A DNA stretch of 64,000 bases from Jiella endophytica (lineage in GTDB: Bacteria; Pseudomonadota; Alphaproteobacteria; Rhizobiales; Rhizobiaceae), in the NCBI RefSeq assembly GCF_004519335.1, contig NZ_SOZD01000004.1:124001-188000 (forward strand), written 5' to 3'. The notes beneath the pieces are model-generated. The model was not told the origin of the DNA. It saw nothing but the letters and a program-made list of their open reading frames with translations, and ran no database searches. The translations under genes were made by a program, and so were the position numbers. This document shows, in pieces, positions 33,123 through 41,344 of this stretch (within the stretch, counting starts at the first letter, position 1; each line of letters starts with the position of its first letter).

Positions 33123-33226
33123 TCTCGGGCCCCGTCCCGGGAACCCAGGGGCGGTGGCCGGATGACGGGACGGTCGATGGCGGAGGGCGCCGCAGAATTC
33201 CTGGATGCGCGGGACGGGGCCCGAGA
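33123..33226. repeat. Long inverted repeat, 17-bp perfect arms
   Basis: TCTCGGGCCCCGTCCCG (33123-33139) and CGGGACGGGGCCCGAGA (33210-33226) are exact reverse complements about 70 bp apart; the inner flanks (GGGAACCCAGG against CCTGGATGCG) continue the pairing imperfectly. This is a dispersed palindromic type often seen in GC-rich alphaproteobacterial intergenic DNA. Confidence 0.75.
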
Positions 33227-33670
33227 CTGACGAAGCGTGGACGGCGGCGCCCGCATCTGCCCGGCCTTTTTCACCGAAAGGCCTTCGCCACAGGCCTTTG
33301 CGCCCGAGCACGCTTTATTGACGCCCAAACTTATCCCCGCCCCCACCTGCCTCGCCTAAACTCCCCGCACCGTCTCCCCCGACGGACACGAATGATCGCC
33401 GGGATCGTTCGGGGAGGCGGGCGGTGTCCGCGGCGTGGCCCCTTCCGGAGGGTTTCTACGTCCCGGACGGGTTCGAGGCTCCGCTGGCCCCTCGCGTAAT
33501 ACGGCGCGGGTGCGGATCGGTCCGCTTGAGGTCGCCGTGCTGAAAAGGCACGGCGGGCGAAGAGCCAGCAGCCGGTGTTGCCGGCCCGAGGTCGGCGTTT
33601 TGGCTCACAAGGCCAAAGCACAGGACAGGGCGGGTGAGCCGAGAAGACCCCGAAAAGACACCGCGCGGAG

Positions 33671-33721
33671 CGCCGGAGGCGAGCCGTTGAAATACCAACC
33701 TTCGGAGGCTCGCCTCCGGCG
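33671..33721. repeat. Inverted repeat, 15-bp perfect arms
   Basis: CGCCGGAGGCGAGCC (33671-33685) and GGCTCGCCTCCGGCG (33707-33721) are exact reverse complements with a 21-bp loop containing CCAACCTTCGGA. No T run follows, and no gene ends nearby, so it is not an obvious terminator. Confidence 0.7.
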
Positions 33722-33896
33722 TTCCGCTGTCCGCCTGTCGGGCAGCATGGCCGCGGCACCGTCCATCCGGTGCCTCGCGGCGCAAGTTTCGGCCGAACCC
33801 CGGGGCGCGCGGCGCCGCCGGGCGCTTCGTCGTGGGTTCCGGACCGTGGGCTCCGGCCGCAAGACCGGTCCGGCGGGTGCGGGACGGGCGGTCGGG

Positions 33897-34349
33897 TCAG
33901 CCGCCGAAGGCAGGCAGCTTTTCGATCTCGTCCTTGGTCAGCTTCGTCTTGATCCGCCCCATGTCGAGGGAGAGATCGGACAGCATCAGGATGATGGTCT
34001 TCTCGCCGATGCCGAGAAAGCCGCCGACGTCGACGGTGATCGCCTTGGCGCTGCCGTTGGCATCGCCGAGGATGCCGTCGATCTCGCCGACTTCCTCGTC
34101 GTTCGGGCCGACGAGGTCCATGTCCTCGACCTGCCCGACCATCAGATTGAGCTGCGGCACCGGCGCATTGTCGTCCTCGATCGGCGCCAGAACCCCCGCC
34201 GCAGCCCCACTGGTCGCCGCGCCGCCCGTCGCCGCGCTCGTATCTGCGGGCGCATCTGCAGAGGCGTCGGGCGCGGTCCCGGCGTCCTGCGCCAGAGACT
34301 GACCGGCCATCCCCGCAAGGAAGAGGCTGGCGACGGCGGCACGGAACAT
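33897..34349 (-). CDS. Exported PRC-barrel domain protein
   Basis: This is a 150-residue exported protein with signal peptide MFRAAVASLFLAGMAGQSLA, an Ala/Asp/Thr/Gly-rich linker (residues about 21-60) and a C-terminal PRC-barrel-like domain: LMVGQVEDMDLVGPNDEEVG, then EIDGILGDANGSAKAITVDV and GFLGIGEKTIILMLSDLSLD. PRC barrels bind proteins or RNA; in rhizobia periplasmic versions are frequent and uncharacterised. Starts at 34358 (TTG) and 34370 (ATG) are also possible and would lengthen the signal's n-region. The gene is not linked to a neighbour. Confidence 0.83.
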   Translation of the reverse strand: MFRAAVASLFLAGMAGQSLAQDAGTAPDASADAPADTSAATGGAATSGAAAGVLAPIEDDNAPVPQLNLMVGQVEDMDLVGPNDEEVGEIDGILGDANGSAKAITVDVGGFLGIGEKTIILMLSDLSLDMGRIKTKLTKDEIEKLPAFGG

Positions 34350-34594
34350 GGGTGTCAAGGATCGCTCCATCGGGTCAAGACGCGGGGCCGGCCGGGCGCT
34401 TCGTCGGCAGCGCCCGGATCGTCCGGTTTTCCAAGCTTCGCAACCCTTGCAAGGGGTGAAAGTTCCCGGCTGTAAGGCTGCAGCATCCAAGGTTGCGCAT
34501 CTCGGTCGGCATGACCATCATTCGGGGGGTCGGAAGCATAGAACCCGCTTGCTGCCGGCGAGAATGAACACCGATCTGAAGAAAGGTGTCAGTG

Positions 34595-35008
34595 ATGTAC
34601 AAGAAAATCCTCGTCCCGGTCGATCTCAGCCATGTCAGGACACTCGACAAGGCACTGAAGACGGCCGCCGAACTTGCCAGGCTCTATGGCGCCGAGCTCA
34701 GCTATCTTGGCGTGACGTCATCGAGCCCGGGGCCGGTGGCGCACACGCCGGAGGAATTTGAGGAAAAGCTGACCGCCTTCGCGGCGCAAAGGGCGCACGA
34801 GGATGGCGTTTCGGCGAGTGCCGAAAGCCAGGTTGTTCCGGACCCTGCCCGCGACCTCAACCACGTACTGCTTGCAGCCGTCGAGAAGAGCGGCGCCGAT
34901 CTCGTCGTCATGGCCTCGCACCGGCCGGGCTTTCCGGAGCATTTCTTCGCGTCCCATGCCGGCCATGTGGCGTCGCATGCGAAGGTTTCGGTCATGGTCG
35001 TTCGATAG
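34595..35008 (+). CDS. Universal stress protein, UspA family
   Basis: This is a cytoplasmic 137-residue Usp protein. It starts MYKKILVPVDLSH, with the family N-terminal strand, and ends with VVMASHRPGFPEHFFASHAGHVASHAKVSVMVVR. The usual ATP-binding glycine motif G-x-x-G-x-9-G-S/T is not conserved (SHRPGFPEHFFASHAGH), so this member probably does not bind ATP in the standard way. An AGGTG stretch precedes the ATG; a GTG 9 bp upstream is an alternative. Its 3' end overlaps the convergent panE by 17 bp. Confidence 0.9.
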   Translation: MYKKILVPVDLSHVRTLDKALKTAAELARLYGAELSYLGVTSSSPGPVAHTPEEFEEKLTAFAAQRAHEDGVSASAESQVVPDPARDLNHVLLAAVEKSGADLVVMASHRPGFPEHFFASHAGHVASHAKVSVMVVR

Positions 35009-35891
35009 GCGCCCGGTCGAGTGCGCCAAGCAGCGTGAGAACCGCCCTGTTGAGCGGCGTCGGCACGCCATGGCGCTCGCCGGCGGCGACCACGGCGCCG
35101 GTCAGATAGTCGTGCTCCAGCGGCCGGCCGGCGAGGCGGTCGTAGAGCATCGACGAGCCGCTTTCCGGATTGATGCCGGCGTAAAGCTGCAACGTCCGCT
35201 GCAGTTCATCCTCGCCGAAAGCGGCGCCGGCGGCCCGGCCCGCCGCCACCGCCTCGGCGAGAAGGGCGATGCCGAGATCGCGCATTGCCGGGATCTGGAA
35301 CACCTCCATGCGCCTGAGTGTCAGCGCCGTGACCGGATTGGCAACGACGTTCGACAGGAGCTTGCGCCAGGAGGCGGTAAGAAAGTCCGGCTCGCATTCG
35401 ACTTTGAGCGGCGAGCCGGCGAAGAGCTCGGCGATCTTTCGCCCGGCCCCGTCGCCCGGAACGATCAGCCGGCTGTTGGAATGGTGGACGATCCGCCCCG
35501 GCGCGACGCGCTCCGCCGCGATGTAGACGATCGACGGGACGATCTCGCCCGCAAGGCCGAAGCCGGCGAAGCGCTGCTGATGGTCGACGCCGTTCTGGGC
35601 GGCAAGGACCAGCGTGTCCGGGCCGGTCAGCGCCTTCAGCCAGGGTTCGGCGCTGGCGGTGTCCTGTGCCTTGGTGGCGACGACGACGAGGCCGACCTTG
35701 CCGAGATCCTCCGGAAGGTCTTGCGGATCGGCGACGATCCTCGCCTTGACCGCGCGGACTTCGCCCTGACCCTCGATCGTCAGCGCCTTGAAAGGCGTGC
35801 GCAGGCAGAGCGTCACCTCGTGGCCCGCCGCTTCCAGCATCGCCGCCAGATAGCCGCCGATCGCCCCGGCGCCGATGACCGCTGCCTTCAT
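34992..35891 (-). CDS. panE: 2-dehydropantoate 2-reductase family protein
   Basis: This NADPH-dependent enzyme reduces ketopantoate to pantoate for coenzyme A synthesis. The 299-residue protein starts MKAAVIGAGAIGGYLAAMLE (GxGxxG), has VVVATKAQDT, the catalytic lysine in ASWRKLLSNVVANPVTALT, and the late Glu region SSMLYDRLAGRPLEHDYLTG. Rhizobial genomes often carry several PanE-like paralogues of uncertain substrate, so the specific role is less sure than the family. It stands alone, convergent with the usp gene. It could act on other 2-oxo acids. Confidence 0.87.
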   Translation of the reverse strand: MKAAVIGAGAIGGYLAAMLEAAGHEVTLCLRTPFKALTIEGQGEVRAVKARIVADPQDLPEDLGKVGLVVVATKAQDTASAEPWLKALTGPDTLVLAAQNGVDHQQRFAGFGLAGEIVPSIVYIAAERVAPGRIVHHSNSRLIVPGDGAGRKIAELFAGSPLKVECEPDFLTASWRKLLSNVVANPVTALTLRRMEVFQIPAMRDLGIALLAEAVAAGRAAGAAFGEDELQRTLQLYAGINPESGSSMLYDRLAGRPLEHDYLTGAVVAAGERHGVPTPLNRAVLTLLGALDRAPIERP

Positions 35892-36000
35892 GGTCGCACC
35901 CGTCTTTCGTCAGTCGAACTTAGTTTCTACCGGCCGGACGAAACATAGCCTTCCGCGGCGATCCCGAACAACCCGATTTCCGGGCGGCCGGGCAAGGTGC

Positions 36001-37017
36001 TCAGCCCTTGTTCGACACCGCCGCCTCGGCAAAGGTCGCCATGTCGCGGTGGCAGCGGGCGGCGGCCTTGACGATGCCGGCGGCGAGCGCCGCGCCGGTG
36101 CCCTCGCCGAGCCGCATGCCGAGGGCGAGCAGCGGGACCTTGCCCAACGCCTCCAGCGCCTTCATGTGGCCGCGCTCGGCCGAGACATGGCCGAACAGGC
36201 AGTGGTCGAGCGCCCGCGGGTCGAGCTTGTGGAGGACGGCGGCGGAGGCGGAGGCGACGAAACCGTCGACGATGACCGGCACGTTCTGGTGCCGCGCGCC
36301 GAGGATCGCGCCGGCCATCGCGGCGATCTCGCGGCCGCCGAGCCGCCGCAGCACTTCGAGCGGATCGGAAAGATGCCCCTTGTGGAAGGCGAGCGCCTCG
36401 TCGATCACCGCCGCCTTGTGGGCGAGCGCCTCGCCCTCGAGGCCGGTGCCGGCACCGGCCCAGTCGGCCCCGGTACCGCCGAACAGCCCGGCATAGATCG
36501 CCGCCGCGACGGCGGTGTTGCCGATGCCCATTTCACCGATGCAAAGGAGATCCGGCTTGTCCATCAGCACTTCCATGCCGAAGGCCATGGTCGCCGCGCA
36601 GGTGCGCTCGTCCATGGCGGCAGCCTCGGTGAAATCCTCCGTCGGAATTTCGAGGGCGAGGTCGTAGACCTTGAGGGAGAGGTCATAAGCCGCGCAGATC
36701 TGGTTGATCGCCGCGCCGCCGGCGGCGAAATTCGCCACCATCTGCGCCGTCACCTCCGGCGGAAAGGCCGAAACGCCCTTCTTCGTCACACCGTGATTGC
36801 CGGCGAACACCGCGACCAGCGGCCGGTCGACATGCGGCACGCCGCCCTGCCAGGCGGCCAGCCAGTGGGAGAGTTCCTCGAGCCGCCCGAGCGAGCCCGC
36901 CGGCTTGGTCAGTTCCGCTTCCCGTTGCCGCGCCGTGTGGACCGCCGCGCCGTCCGGCCCAGGCATGGTGCGGACGAGATCGCGGATGTCGTCGAATGGA
37001 AGCCCGGTGGTGGACAT
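36001..37017 (-). CDS. cobT: Nicotinate-nucleotide-dimethylbenzimidazole phosphoribosyltransferase
   Basis: CobT makes alpha-ribazole phosphate, the lower-ligand precursor of cobalamin. The 338-residue protein (the family's usual length) starts MSTTGLPFDDIRDLVRTMPG. Recognisable motifs are TKPAGSLGRLEEL, VFAGNHGVTKKGVSAFPPEVT, GEMGIGNTAVAAAI, the GTGADWAGAGTGL substrate loop and the C-terminal EGTGAALA. AAGGAG precedes the ATG; the longer upstream frame overlaps cobS antisense and is noise. It diverges from cobS, sharing a 111-bp gap with a three-copy 17-bp repeat. In rhizobia this enzyme is also called CobU. Confidence 0.96.
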   Translation of the reverse strand: MSTTGLPFDDIRDLVRTMPGPDGAAVHTARQREAELTKPAGSLGRLEELSHWLAAWQGGVPHVDRPLVAVFAGNHGVTKKGVSAFPPEVTAQMVANFAAGGAAINQICAAYDLSLKVYDLALEIPTEDFTEAAAMDERTCAATMAFGMEVLMDKPDLLCIGEMGIGNTAVAAAIYAGLFGGTGADWAGAGTGLEGEALAHKAAVIDEALAFHKGHLSDPLEVLRRLGGREIAAMAGAILGARHQNVPVIVDGFVASASAAVLHKLDPRALDHCLFGHVSAERGHMKALEALGKVPLLALGMRLGEGTGAALAAGIVKAAARCHRDMATFAEAAVSNKG

Positions 37018-37030
37018 CGCATGCTCCTTG

Positions 37031-37081
37031 GTGTTCAGCCTTTTGGGGTGTTCAGCCTTTGGGGGTGTGCAGCCTCTGCCG
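37031..37081. repeat. Three tandem 17-bp repeats between cobT and cobS
   Basis: Units GTGTTCAGCCTTTTGGG (37031-37047), GTGTTCAGCCTTTGGGG (37048-37064) and a degenerate GTGTGCAGCCTCTGCCG (37065-37081) follow one another. They lie 14 bp upstream of the cobT start codon, within its leader. No cobalamin riboswitch consensus was found here, so the repeat may be a protein-binding or polymorphic spacer sequence. Confidence 0.7.
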
Positions 37082-37128
37082 GCCGGCGGTCGTCCGTAGC
37101 GCCGTTCGTCATGAGAGGAAAGCAGCGA

Positions 37129-38004
37129 ATGAACGGCTTGCGAGAGGCAGAGGCAATCTTTGGCGCAACGCTCCGCGCCGCAGCCTTCTTCACTCGCCTT
37201 AGCATTTCCGGCCGGCACTTTAAGAGCCGCGGGGAAACTGCGGCAGGCAAATCCCCCGGAAATCGCGACGGCGAAATCGGGGGTGCCCGGACGTCCGGCG
37301 CTTCCCCTGCCGCCCCCTATCGGCTCGGCGACGACGCCCATGCCTTCCCGCTGGTCGGCTTGATCGCCGCGGCGCCGGCGGCAATCCTTCTCCTTGTCCT
37401 GCCGGCTGCCGGCCTGTCGCCGCTGGTCTGCGGCATCCTCGCCCTCGCCGCGCTCGTGGCGATGACCGGCGCACTGCACGAGGACGGCCTCGCCGACGTC
37501 GCCGACGGTCTGTTCGGCCACCAGCCGCGCGAGCGGGCGCTGGAGATCATGCATGACAGCCGGGTCGGCAGCTATGGCGCGATCGCGCTGATCCTGTCGC
37601 TCGGCCTGCGTGCCGCGCTTCTCGCAGAACTCTGCGCCAGCTCGCCGCTGCTGGCCGCCTGCGCCGTGCTCGCCGCAGGCGCCGCGGCCCGCGGCGCGAT
37701 GGCGGCGTTCTGGGCGCTGACGCCCTCGGCGCTGGACAGCGGCCTTGCCGCAAGGGCCGGCCAGCCGTCGCGGTCAAGGGGCCGGGCATCGCTGATCGTC
37801 GGCCTCGCGATCGGCCTTGGTCTCGCGCTGCCGGTCGCCGGCCCCGGATCCGCGATCGTCGCGATCCTCGTCCCGACGCTCGTCCTCGTGATGTTCAGGC
37901 GCTTCATCCTGCGCCGCATCGGCGGCCAGACCGGCGACTGCCTCGGCGCCGCCGAACAGCTCTGCGAAATGGCGGTGCTGCTGGTCCTTGCCGCAACCGT
38001 CTGA
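37129..38004 (+). CDS. cobS: Adenosylcobinamide-GDP ribazoletransferase
   Basis: This membrane enzyme joins alpha-ribazole (phosphate) to adenosylcobinamide-GDP, the last step of cobalamin assembly. The 291-residue protein starts MNGLREAEAIFGATLRAAAFF. The conserved FPLVGLIAA, the MTGALHEDGLADVADGLFG loop with its aspartates, MHDSRVGSYGAIAL and IGGQTGDCLGA are all present, with about six membrane helices. Residues about 27-48 form a Gly-rich insertion between the first segments. AGAGGA precedes the ATG; another ATG at 37111 is possible. It diverges from cobT, with which it works. The Pseudomonas name is CobV. Confidence 0.94.
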   Translation: MNGLREAEAIFGATLRAAAFFTRLSISGRHFKSRGETAAGKSPGNRDGEIGGARTSGASPAAPYRLGDDAHAFPLVGLIAAAPAAILLLVLPAAGLSPLVCGILALAALVAMTGALHEDGLADVADGLFGHQPRERALEIMHDSRVGSYGAIALILSLGLRAALLAELCASSPLLAACAVLAAGAAARGAMAAFWALTPSALDSGLAARAGQPSRSRGRASLIVGLAIGLGLALPVAGPGSAIVAILVPTLVLVMFRRFILRRIGGQTGDCLGAAEQLCEMAVLLVLAATV

Positions 38005-38073
38005 GGGAACCACAGCCGGCCAACTGTTCTTATTGTTCCTGGACGCCCGGGTCATCTTGTGCAGCGCAACATC

Positions 38074-38102
38074 ACCATCCATATACCATCCAGACGGATG
38101 GT
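38074..38102. promoter_or_regulatory. Candidate operator of the CopG-like regulator
   Basis: ACCATCC occurs at 38074-38080 and 38085-38091, and its complement GGATGGT at 38096-38102. The three half-sites start exactly 11 bp apart, on one face of the helix, and end 7 bp before the start of the ribbon-helix-helix gene. This fits cooperative autoregulation. Confidence 0.55.
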
Positions 38103-38108
38103 AGAGAG

Positions 38109-38525
38109 ATGGCGATGCTGACCGAAACGAAAAGCCGGAATGTCGAGAGCGAGAAGATCACGCTCAATCTCGGCCTCGTCGATCTCGGCCAGATCGACCT
38201 CCTGGTGCAGGAATCCTTCTACGCCAACCGCACCGACTTCATCCGCACCGCCATCCGCAACCAGCTGACGCGGCATGACGAAACCATGCGCAGGACCGTC
38301 GACCGCCGGAAGATCGAGCTCGGCGTGAGGCGCTTTGCCCGCGCCGATCTCGAGGCGGCGAGGGCTGCCGGAGAACGGCTCGACGTCCATGTGCTCGGCC
38401 TGGCCGTGATTGCCGACGACGTTTCGCCCGAGCTTGCGGCCGAAACCATCGGCTCGCTCGAAGTGCTCGGCGCACTCCAGGCTCCCGCCGCGGTCAGGGC
38501 TGCGCTGAAGGATCGCATACGCTGA
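38109..38525 (+). CDS. CopG/ribbon-helix-helix-type regulator
   Basis: This is a 138-residue DNA-binding protein. The RHH core is EKITLNLGLVDLGQIDLLVQ followed by ESFYANRTDFIRTAIRNQL: a beta strand and two helices as in CopG/Arc. The C-terminal half (GVRRFARADLEAARAAGERL and beyond) is unassigned, but this two-part layout is seen in small regulators near polyhydroxyalkanoate or esterase genes. The next gene is an esterase/depolymerase 57 bp downstream, which is the natural target. A TAGAGAG stretch and operator-like repeats lie before the ATG. Confidence 0.82.
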   Translation: MAMLTETKSRNVESEKITLNLGLVDLGQIDLLVQESFYANRTDFIRTAIRNQLTRHDETMRRTVDRRKIELGVRRFARADLEAARAAGERLDVHVLGLAVIADDVSPELAAETIGSLEVLGALQAPAAVRAALKDRIR

Positions 38526-38582
38526 CGGTGCAGCCCGCCGCCGCGCACTACCCTTTCCGCTTCCACGATCGGACATTCGACC

Positions 38583-39764
38583 ATGAACGCCATTCCGAAC
38601 ATCGACATTCAGGAAGTCACCCGCCTCACCCGCAAGGGCAAGCTCAAGGAGGCGATGAAGCTGCTGCGCGCCGGCCTTGCGGGCGAGGTGCATTCCGGGC
38701 AGAGCGGAACATCGGGGACAGGATCTGACGGAGCCTCTGTGAACAGCGGGATGCCCTCGGGTGGCGGCACGACCGGCGGTGCTCGGGGCAAGCCGCGCGA
38801 GGAGACCGCCCGCCCGGGCAGCTTCGAGCCGATGCCGAACCTCTGGGCGGGGCTCAGTGCCCACGGCCTGCCGGATTTCGGCTCCCTGCCCGGCATGCCG
38901 GGGCGATCGGGCGACGCCGAGACGCCGGACGGCGCGCGCTTCGAGGCCCTCGAACACAGCTCCGCCGCGGGGGCGCGGCGCTACAAGCTCTACGTTCCGG
39001 CGAGCCATGACGGCCGCCCGGCGCCGCTCGTCGTCATGCTGCATGGCTGCACCCAGTCGCCGGACGATTTTGCCGCCGGCACAAGGATGAACGAGCTTGC
39101 CGAAGAGCTCGGCTTCCTTGTCGCCTATCCGGAGCAGAGCAAGCGCGCCAATGCCCAGAAATGCTGGAACTGGTTCGAGACCCGCGACCAGAAGCGCGAC
39201 GCCGGTGAGCCGGCGTTGATCGCCGGGATCACGCGGCAGATCATCGCGGACCATTCGATCGACACGGCGAAGATCTTCGTCGCCGGGCTTTCGGCCGGCG
39301 GCGCCGCGGCGGCGATCATGGGCCAGCGCTATCCCGACCTCTTTGCGGCGGTCGGCGTCCATTCCGGCCTTGCCTGCGGCGCTGCCAGGGACATGGGATC
39401 GGCCTTTGCGGCGATGCGCGGCGGCAGTCCGGTGACGGCGGGGACGAGGGTCGTGCCGACCATCGTCTTCCATGGCGACCGCGACGCTACCGTCGCGCCG
39501 GTCAATGGCGACCATGTTCTTAAGCAGGCGATGGCCGGAAAGCCGGCAGAGGCCGTGACCAGCGAGGGCGTGTCGAGCGGCGGCGTCACTTACACCCGCA
39601 CCGTCCACCGCGAGCCGGACGGGCGCGAGCGGCTGGAAAGCTGGCGCATCCATGGCGCAGGCCATGCCTGGTCGGGCGGCAGCGCGAAGGGCACCTACAC
39701 CCTTCCCGCCGGCCCCGATGCCAGCCGCGAGATGCTGCGCTTCTTCCTGTCGCTCGGCGGCTGA
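38583..39764 (+). CDS. PHB depolymerase-family esterase
   Basis: This is an alpha/beta-hydrolase of 393 residues, of the LpqC/poly(3-hydroxybutyrate)-depolymerase type. Residues about 1-115 form a low-complexity Gly/Ser-rich leader (after MNAIPNIDIQEVTRLTRKGK) without signal peptide. The catalytic domain follows: VVMLHGCTQSPDDFA (oxyanion), AQKCWNWFE, the nucleophile in VAGLSAGGAAA, an Asp in FHGDRDATV, and the catalytic His in HGAGHAWSGG. Family members cleave short polyhydroxyalkanoate or aryl esters such as feruloyl esters. The missing export signal suggests an intracellular role. It follows a CopG-like regulator. Confidence 0.87.
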   Translation: MNAIPNIDIQEVTRLTRKGKLKEAMKLLRAGLAGEVHSGQSGTSGTGSDGASVNSGMPSGGGTTGGARGKPREETARPGSFEPMPNLWAGLSAHGLPDFGSLPGMPGRSGDAETPDGARFEALEHSSAAGARRYKLYVPASHDGRPAPLVVMLHGCTQSPDDFAAGTRMNELAEELGFLVAYPEQSKRANAQKCWNWFETRDQKRDAGEPALIAGITRQIIADHSIDTAKIFVAGLSAGGAAAAIMGQRYPDLFAAVGVHSGLACGAARDMGSAFAAMRGGSPVTAGTRVVPTIVFHGDRDATVAPVNGDHVLKQAMAGKPAEAVTSEGVSSGGVTYTRTVHREPDGRERLESWRIHGAGHAWSGGSAKGTYTLPAGPDASREMLRFFLSLGG

Positions 39765-39799
39765 CGGGCCAAGACGGCCGCATCGGCGGAGTGAATGGC

Positions 39800-39825
39800 C
39801 TCGCGGGGAGCCGACGCTCCGCGAG
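39800..39825 (+). terminator. Hairpin after the esterase gene (weak candidate)
   Basis: CTCGCGGGGAG pairs with CTCCGCGAG with one bulged G and a 6-base loop, 36 bp after the esterase stop. No T tract follows, so it is only a possible terminator. Confidence 0.3.
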
Positions 39826-39933
39826 CGCCTGGCCGGCAGCGACAAACCGTCGAACGATGCGTCACTGGAACCATCGGCTTGGCCGGCTAATTAATCAGCG
39901 CAGCAAAGCATCACGTTCTTCGGGCAGTTTTTC

Positions 39934-41298
39934 ATGAGTTTCGGCAAGATCGCGGCGACGGCCTCCCTCGGCGGCCTGCTGTTCGGCTACGACACCGGCG
40001 TCATTTCCGGCGCCCTGCCCTTCATCAAGGACCAGTATTCCCTCAGCCCCGGCGATCAGGGCCTGGTCGTCTCGATCGCGCTCGCCGGCGCGGCGCTGGG
40101 AGCGGCATTTGCGGGCGGCATCGCCGACAGCCTCGGGCGGCGCAAGGTGATCATCACCTCGGCCGCCCTTTTCGTCGTCGGCGCGCTGATCTGCGCCTTC
40201 GCGACGAGCTACTGGCATCTCCTCGGCGGCCGCCTGGTGCTCGGCCTTGCCATCGGCGTCGCCTCGATGCTGACGCCGCTGTATCTGTCGGAAATGGCCC
40301 CGGCGGACAAGCGCGGCGCCGTCGTCTCGCTGAACCAGATGTGCATCACCAGCGGCATCCTCGTCTCCTACCTCGTCGACTACCTGTTCTCCCATGTCAC
40401 CGGCGGCTGGCGCTGGATGCTGGGGATCGGCGCCGTGCCGGGCATCATTCTCGGCGTCGGCATGCTGTTCCTGCCGGACAGCCCGCGCTGGCTCGCCGGA
40501 CAGGGCCATATCGACGCCGCCCGCGACGCGCTCCGCCGGATCGCCGGGCCGCGCGAGGTCGAGGCGCAGATGCACGAATTGCGCACCGACCTGAAGCGTG
40601 AGAACGGCCGCGTCGCCCCCTGGTCGGAAATGTTCAGCGGCAAGGCGAAATACGCCCTCATCGTCGGCGTCGGCCTCGCCGTGTTCCAGCAGATCACCGG
40701 CATCAACACCGTCATCTATTTCGCCCCGACGATCTTCAACTCCGCCGGCATGCCGGACACCTCGGCCTCGATCCTCGCGACTGCCGGCGTCGGCGTCGTC
40801 AATGTGGTGATGACCTATGTGGCGCTGCGGCTGATCGACCGCGCCGGCCGACGCTCGCTGCTGCTGGTCGGTCTGATCGGCATGGCGGTGACCCTCGCCA
40901 TCCTTGCCGGCGGCTTCTTCATCGGCAATTCCGGTGCGCTCGCCTGGATCACCACCCTGTCGGTCGCGGCCTATGTCGGCTTCTTCGCCATCGGCCTTGG
41001 CCCGGTCTTCTGGCTGCTGATCGCCGAGATCTTCCCGCTCGCCGTTCGCGGCCGCGGCATGTCGATCGCCACGGTCGCCAACTGGGTGTCGAACCTCATC
41101 GTCTCGCAGGTCTTCCTGCTGTTGATCGACGGCATCGGCTCGGCCTCGACCTTCCTCGCCTTCGCCGTCCTCACCGTCGCGGCGATCTTCTTCACCCTCC
41201 GGCTGGTCCCCGAAACCAAGGGCCGCTCGCTGGAAGAGATCGAGGCCGATCTCGGCGGCGAAGCGCATCCGCAGAGCGCGGCGAACGCCTCGGCGTGA
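39934..41298 (+). CDS. MFS sugar porter (sugar:H+ symporter family)
   Basis: This is an inner-membrane sugar transporter of 454 residues with 12 membrane helices. Family signatures are GGLLFGYDTGVISGALPFI, DSLGRRKVI, PLYLSEMAPADKRGAVVSLN, FLPDSPRWL, the QQITGINTVIYF segment and PETKGRSLEEIE near the C-terminus. The substrate is probably a hexose or pentose or inositol; sequence alone does not decide. Start ATG at 39934 (MSFGKIAATASLGG) follows a weak binding site. It stands in a gap between the esterase and the lipid-kinase operon, without sugar-catabolic genes nearby. Confidence 0.93.
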   Translation: MSFGKIAATASLGGLLFGYDTGVISGALPFIKDQYSLSPGDQGLVVSIALAGAALGAAFAGGIADSLGRRKVIITSAALFVVGALICAFATSYWHLLGGRLVLGLAIGVASMLTPLYLSEMAPADKRGAVVSLNQMCITSGILVSYLVDYLFSHVTGGWRWMLGIGAVPGIILGVGMLFLPDSPRWLAGQGHIDAARDALRRIAGPREVEAQMHELRTDLKRENGRVAPWSEMFSGKAKYALIVGVGLAVFQQITGINTVIYFAPTIFNSAGMPDTSASILATAGVGVVNVVMTYVALRLIDRAGRRSLLLVGLIGMAVTLAILAGGFFIGNSGALAWITTLSVAAYVGFFAIGLGPVFWLLIAEIFPLAVRGRGMSIATVANWVSNLIVSQVFLLLIDGIGSASTFLAFAVLTVAAIFFTLRLVPETKGRSLEEIEADLGGEAHPQSAANASA

Positions 41299-41344
41299 GG
41301 GGGCGTCACGCCGATGATACAGGCGACAATTAGGCCTGCTTGAC

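Larger units (their letters stand above)
32110..33896. other. Gene-poor region with AT-rich patch and inverted repeats
   Basis: Nearly 1.8 kb with no confident gene. 32440-32600 is AT-rich relative to the genome. A candidate small CxxC protein lies at 32623-32856. 32950-33450 and 33460-33896 are very GC-rich with large inverted repeats listed separately. Long frames here, on both strands, have Arg/Pro-rich translations typical of non-coding GC-rich DNA. No transposase, integrase or tRNA is visible. Confidence 0.6.

Noticed and set aside
33435-34475. 346-codon plus-strand frame over the PRC-barrel gene
   Set aside because: Its second half is antisense to the exported PRC-barrel gene and its first half is Arg/Gly-rich intergenic DNA without a binding site or motif.
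35875-37128. Long upstream extension of the cobS frame
   Set aside because: It lies antisense to cobT; CobS homology starts at the ATG at 37129, which has a binding site.
37018-37128. Cobalamin riboswitch between cobT and cobS
   Set aside because: No B12-box-like consensus or expected stem layout was seen; only the 17-bp direct repeats. An Infernal search would settle it.
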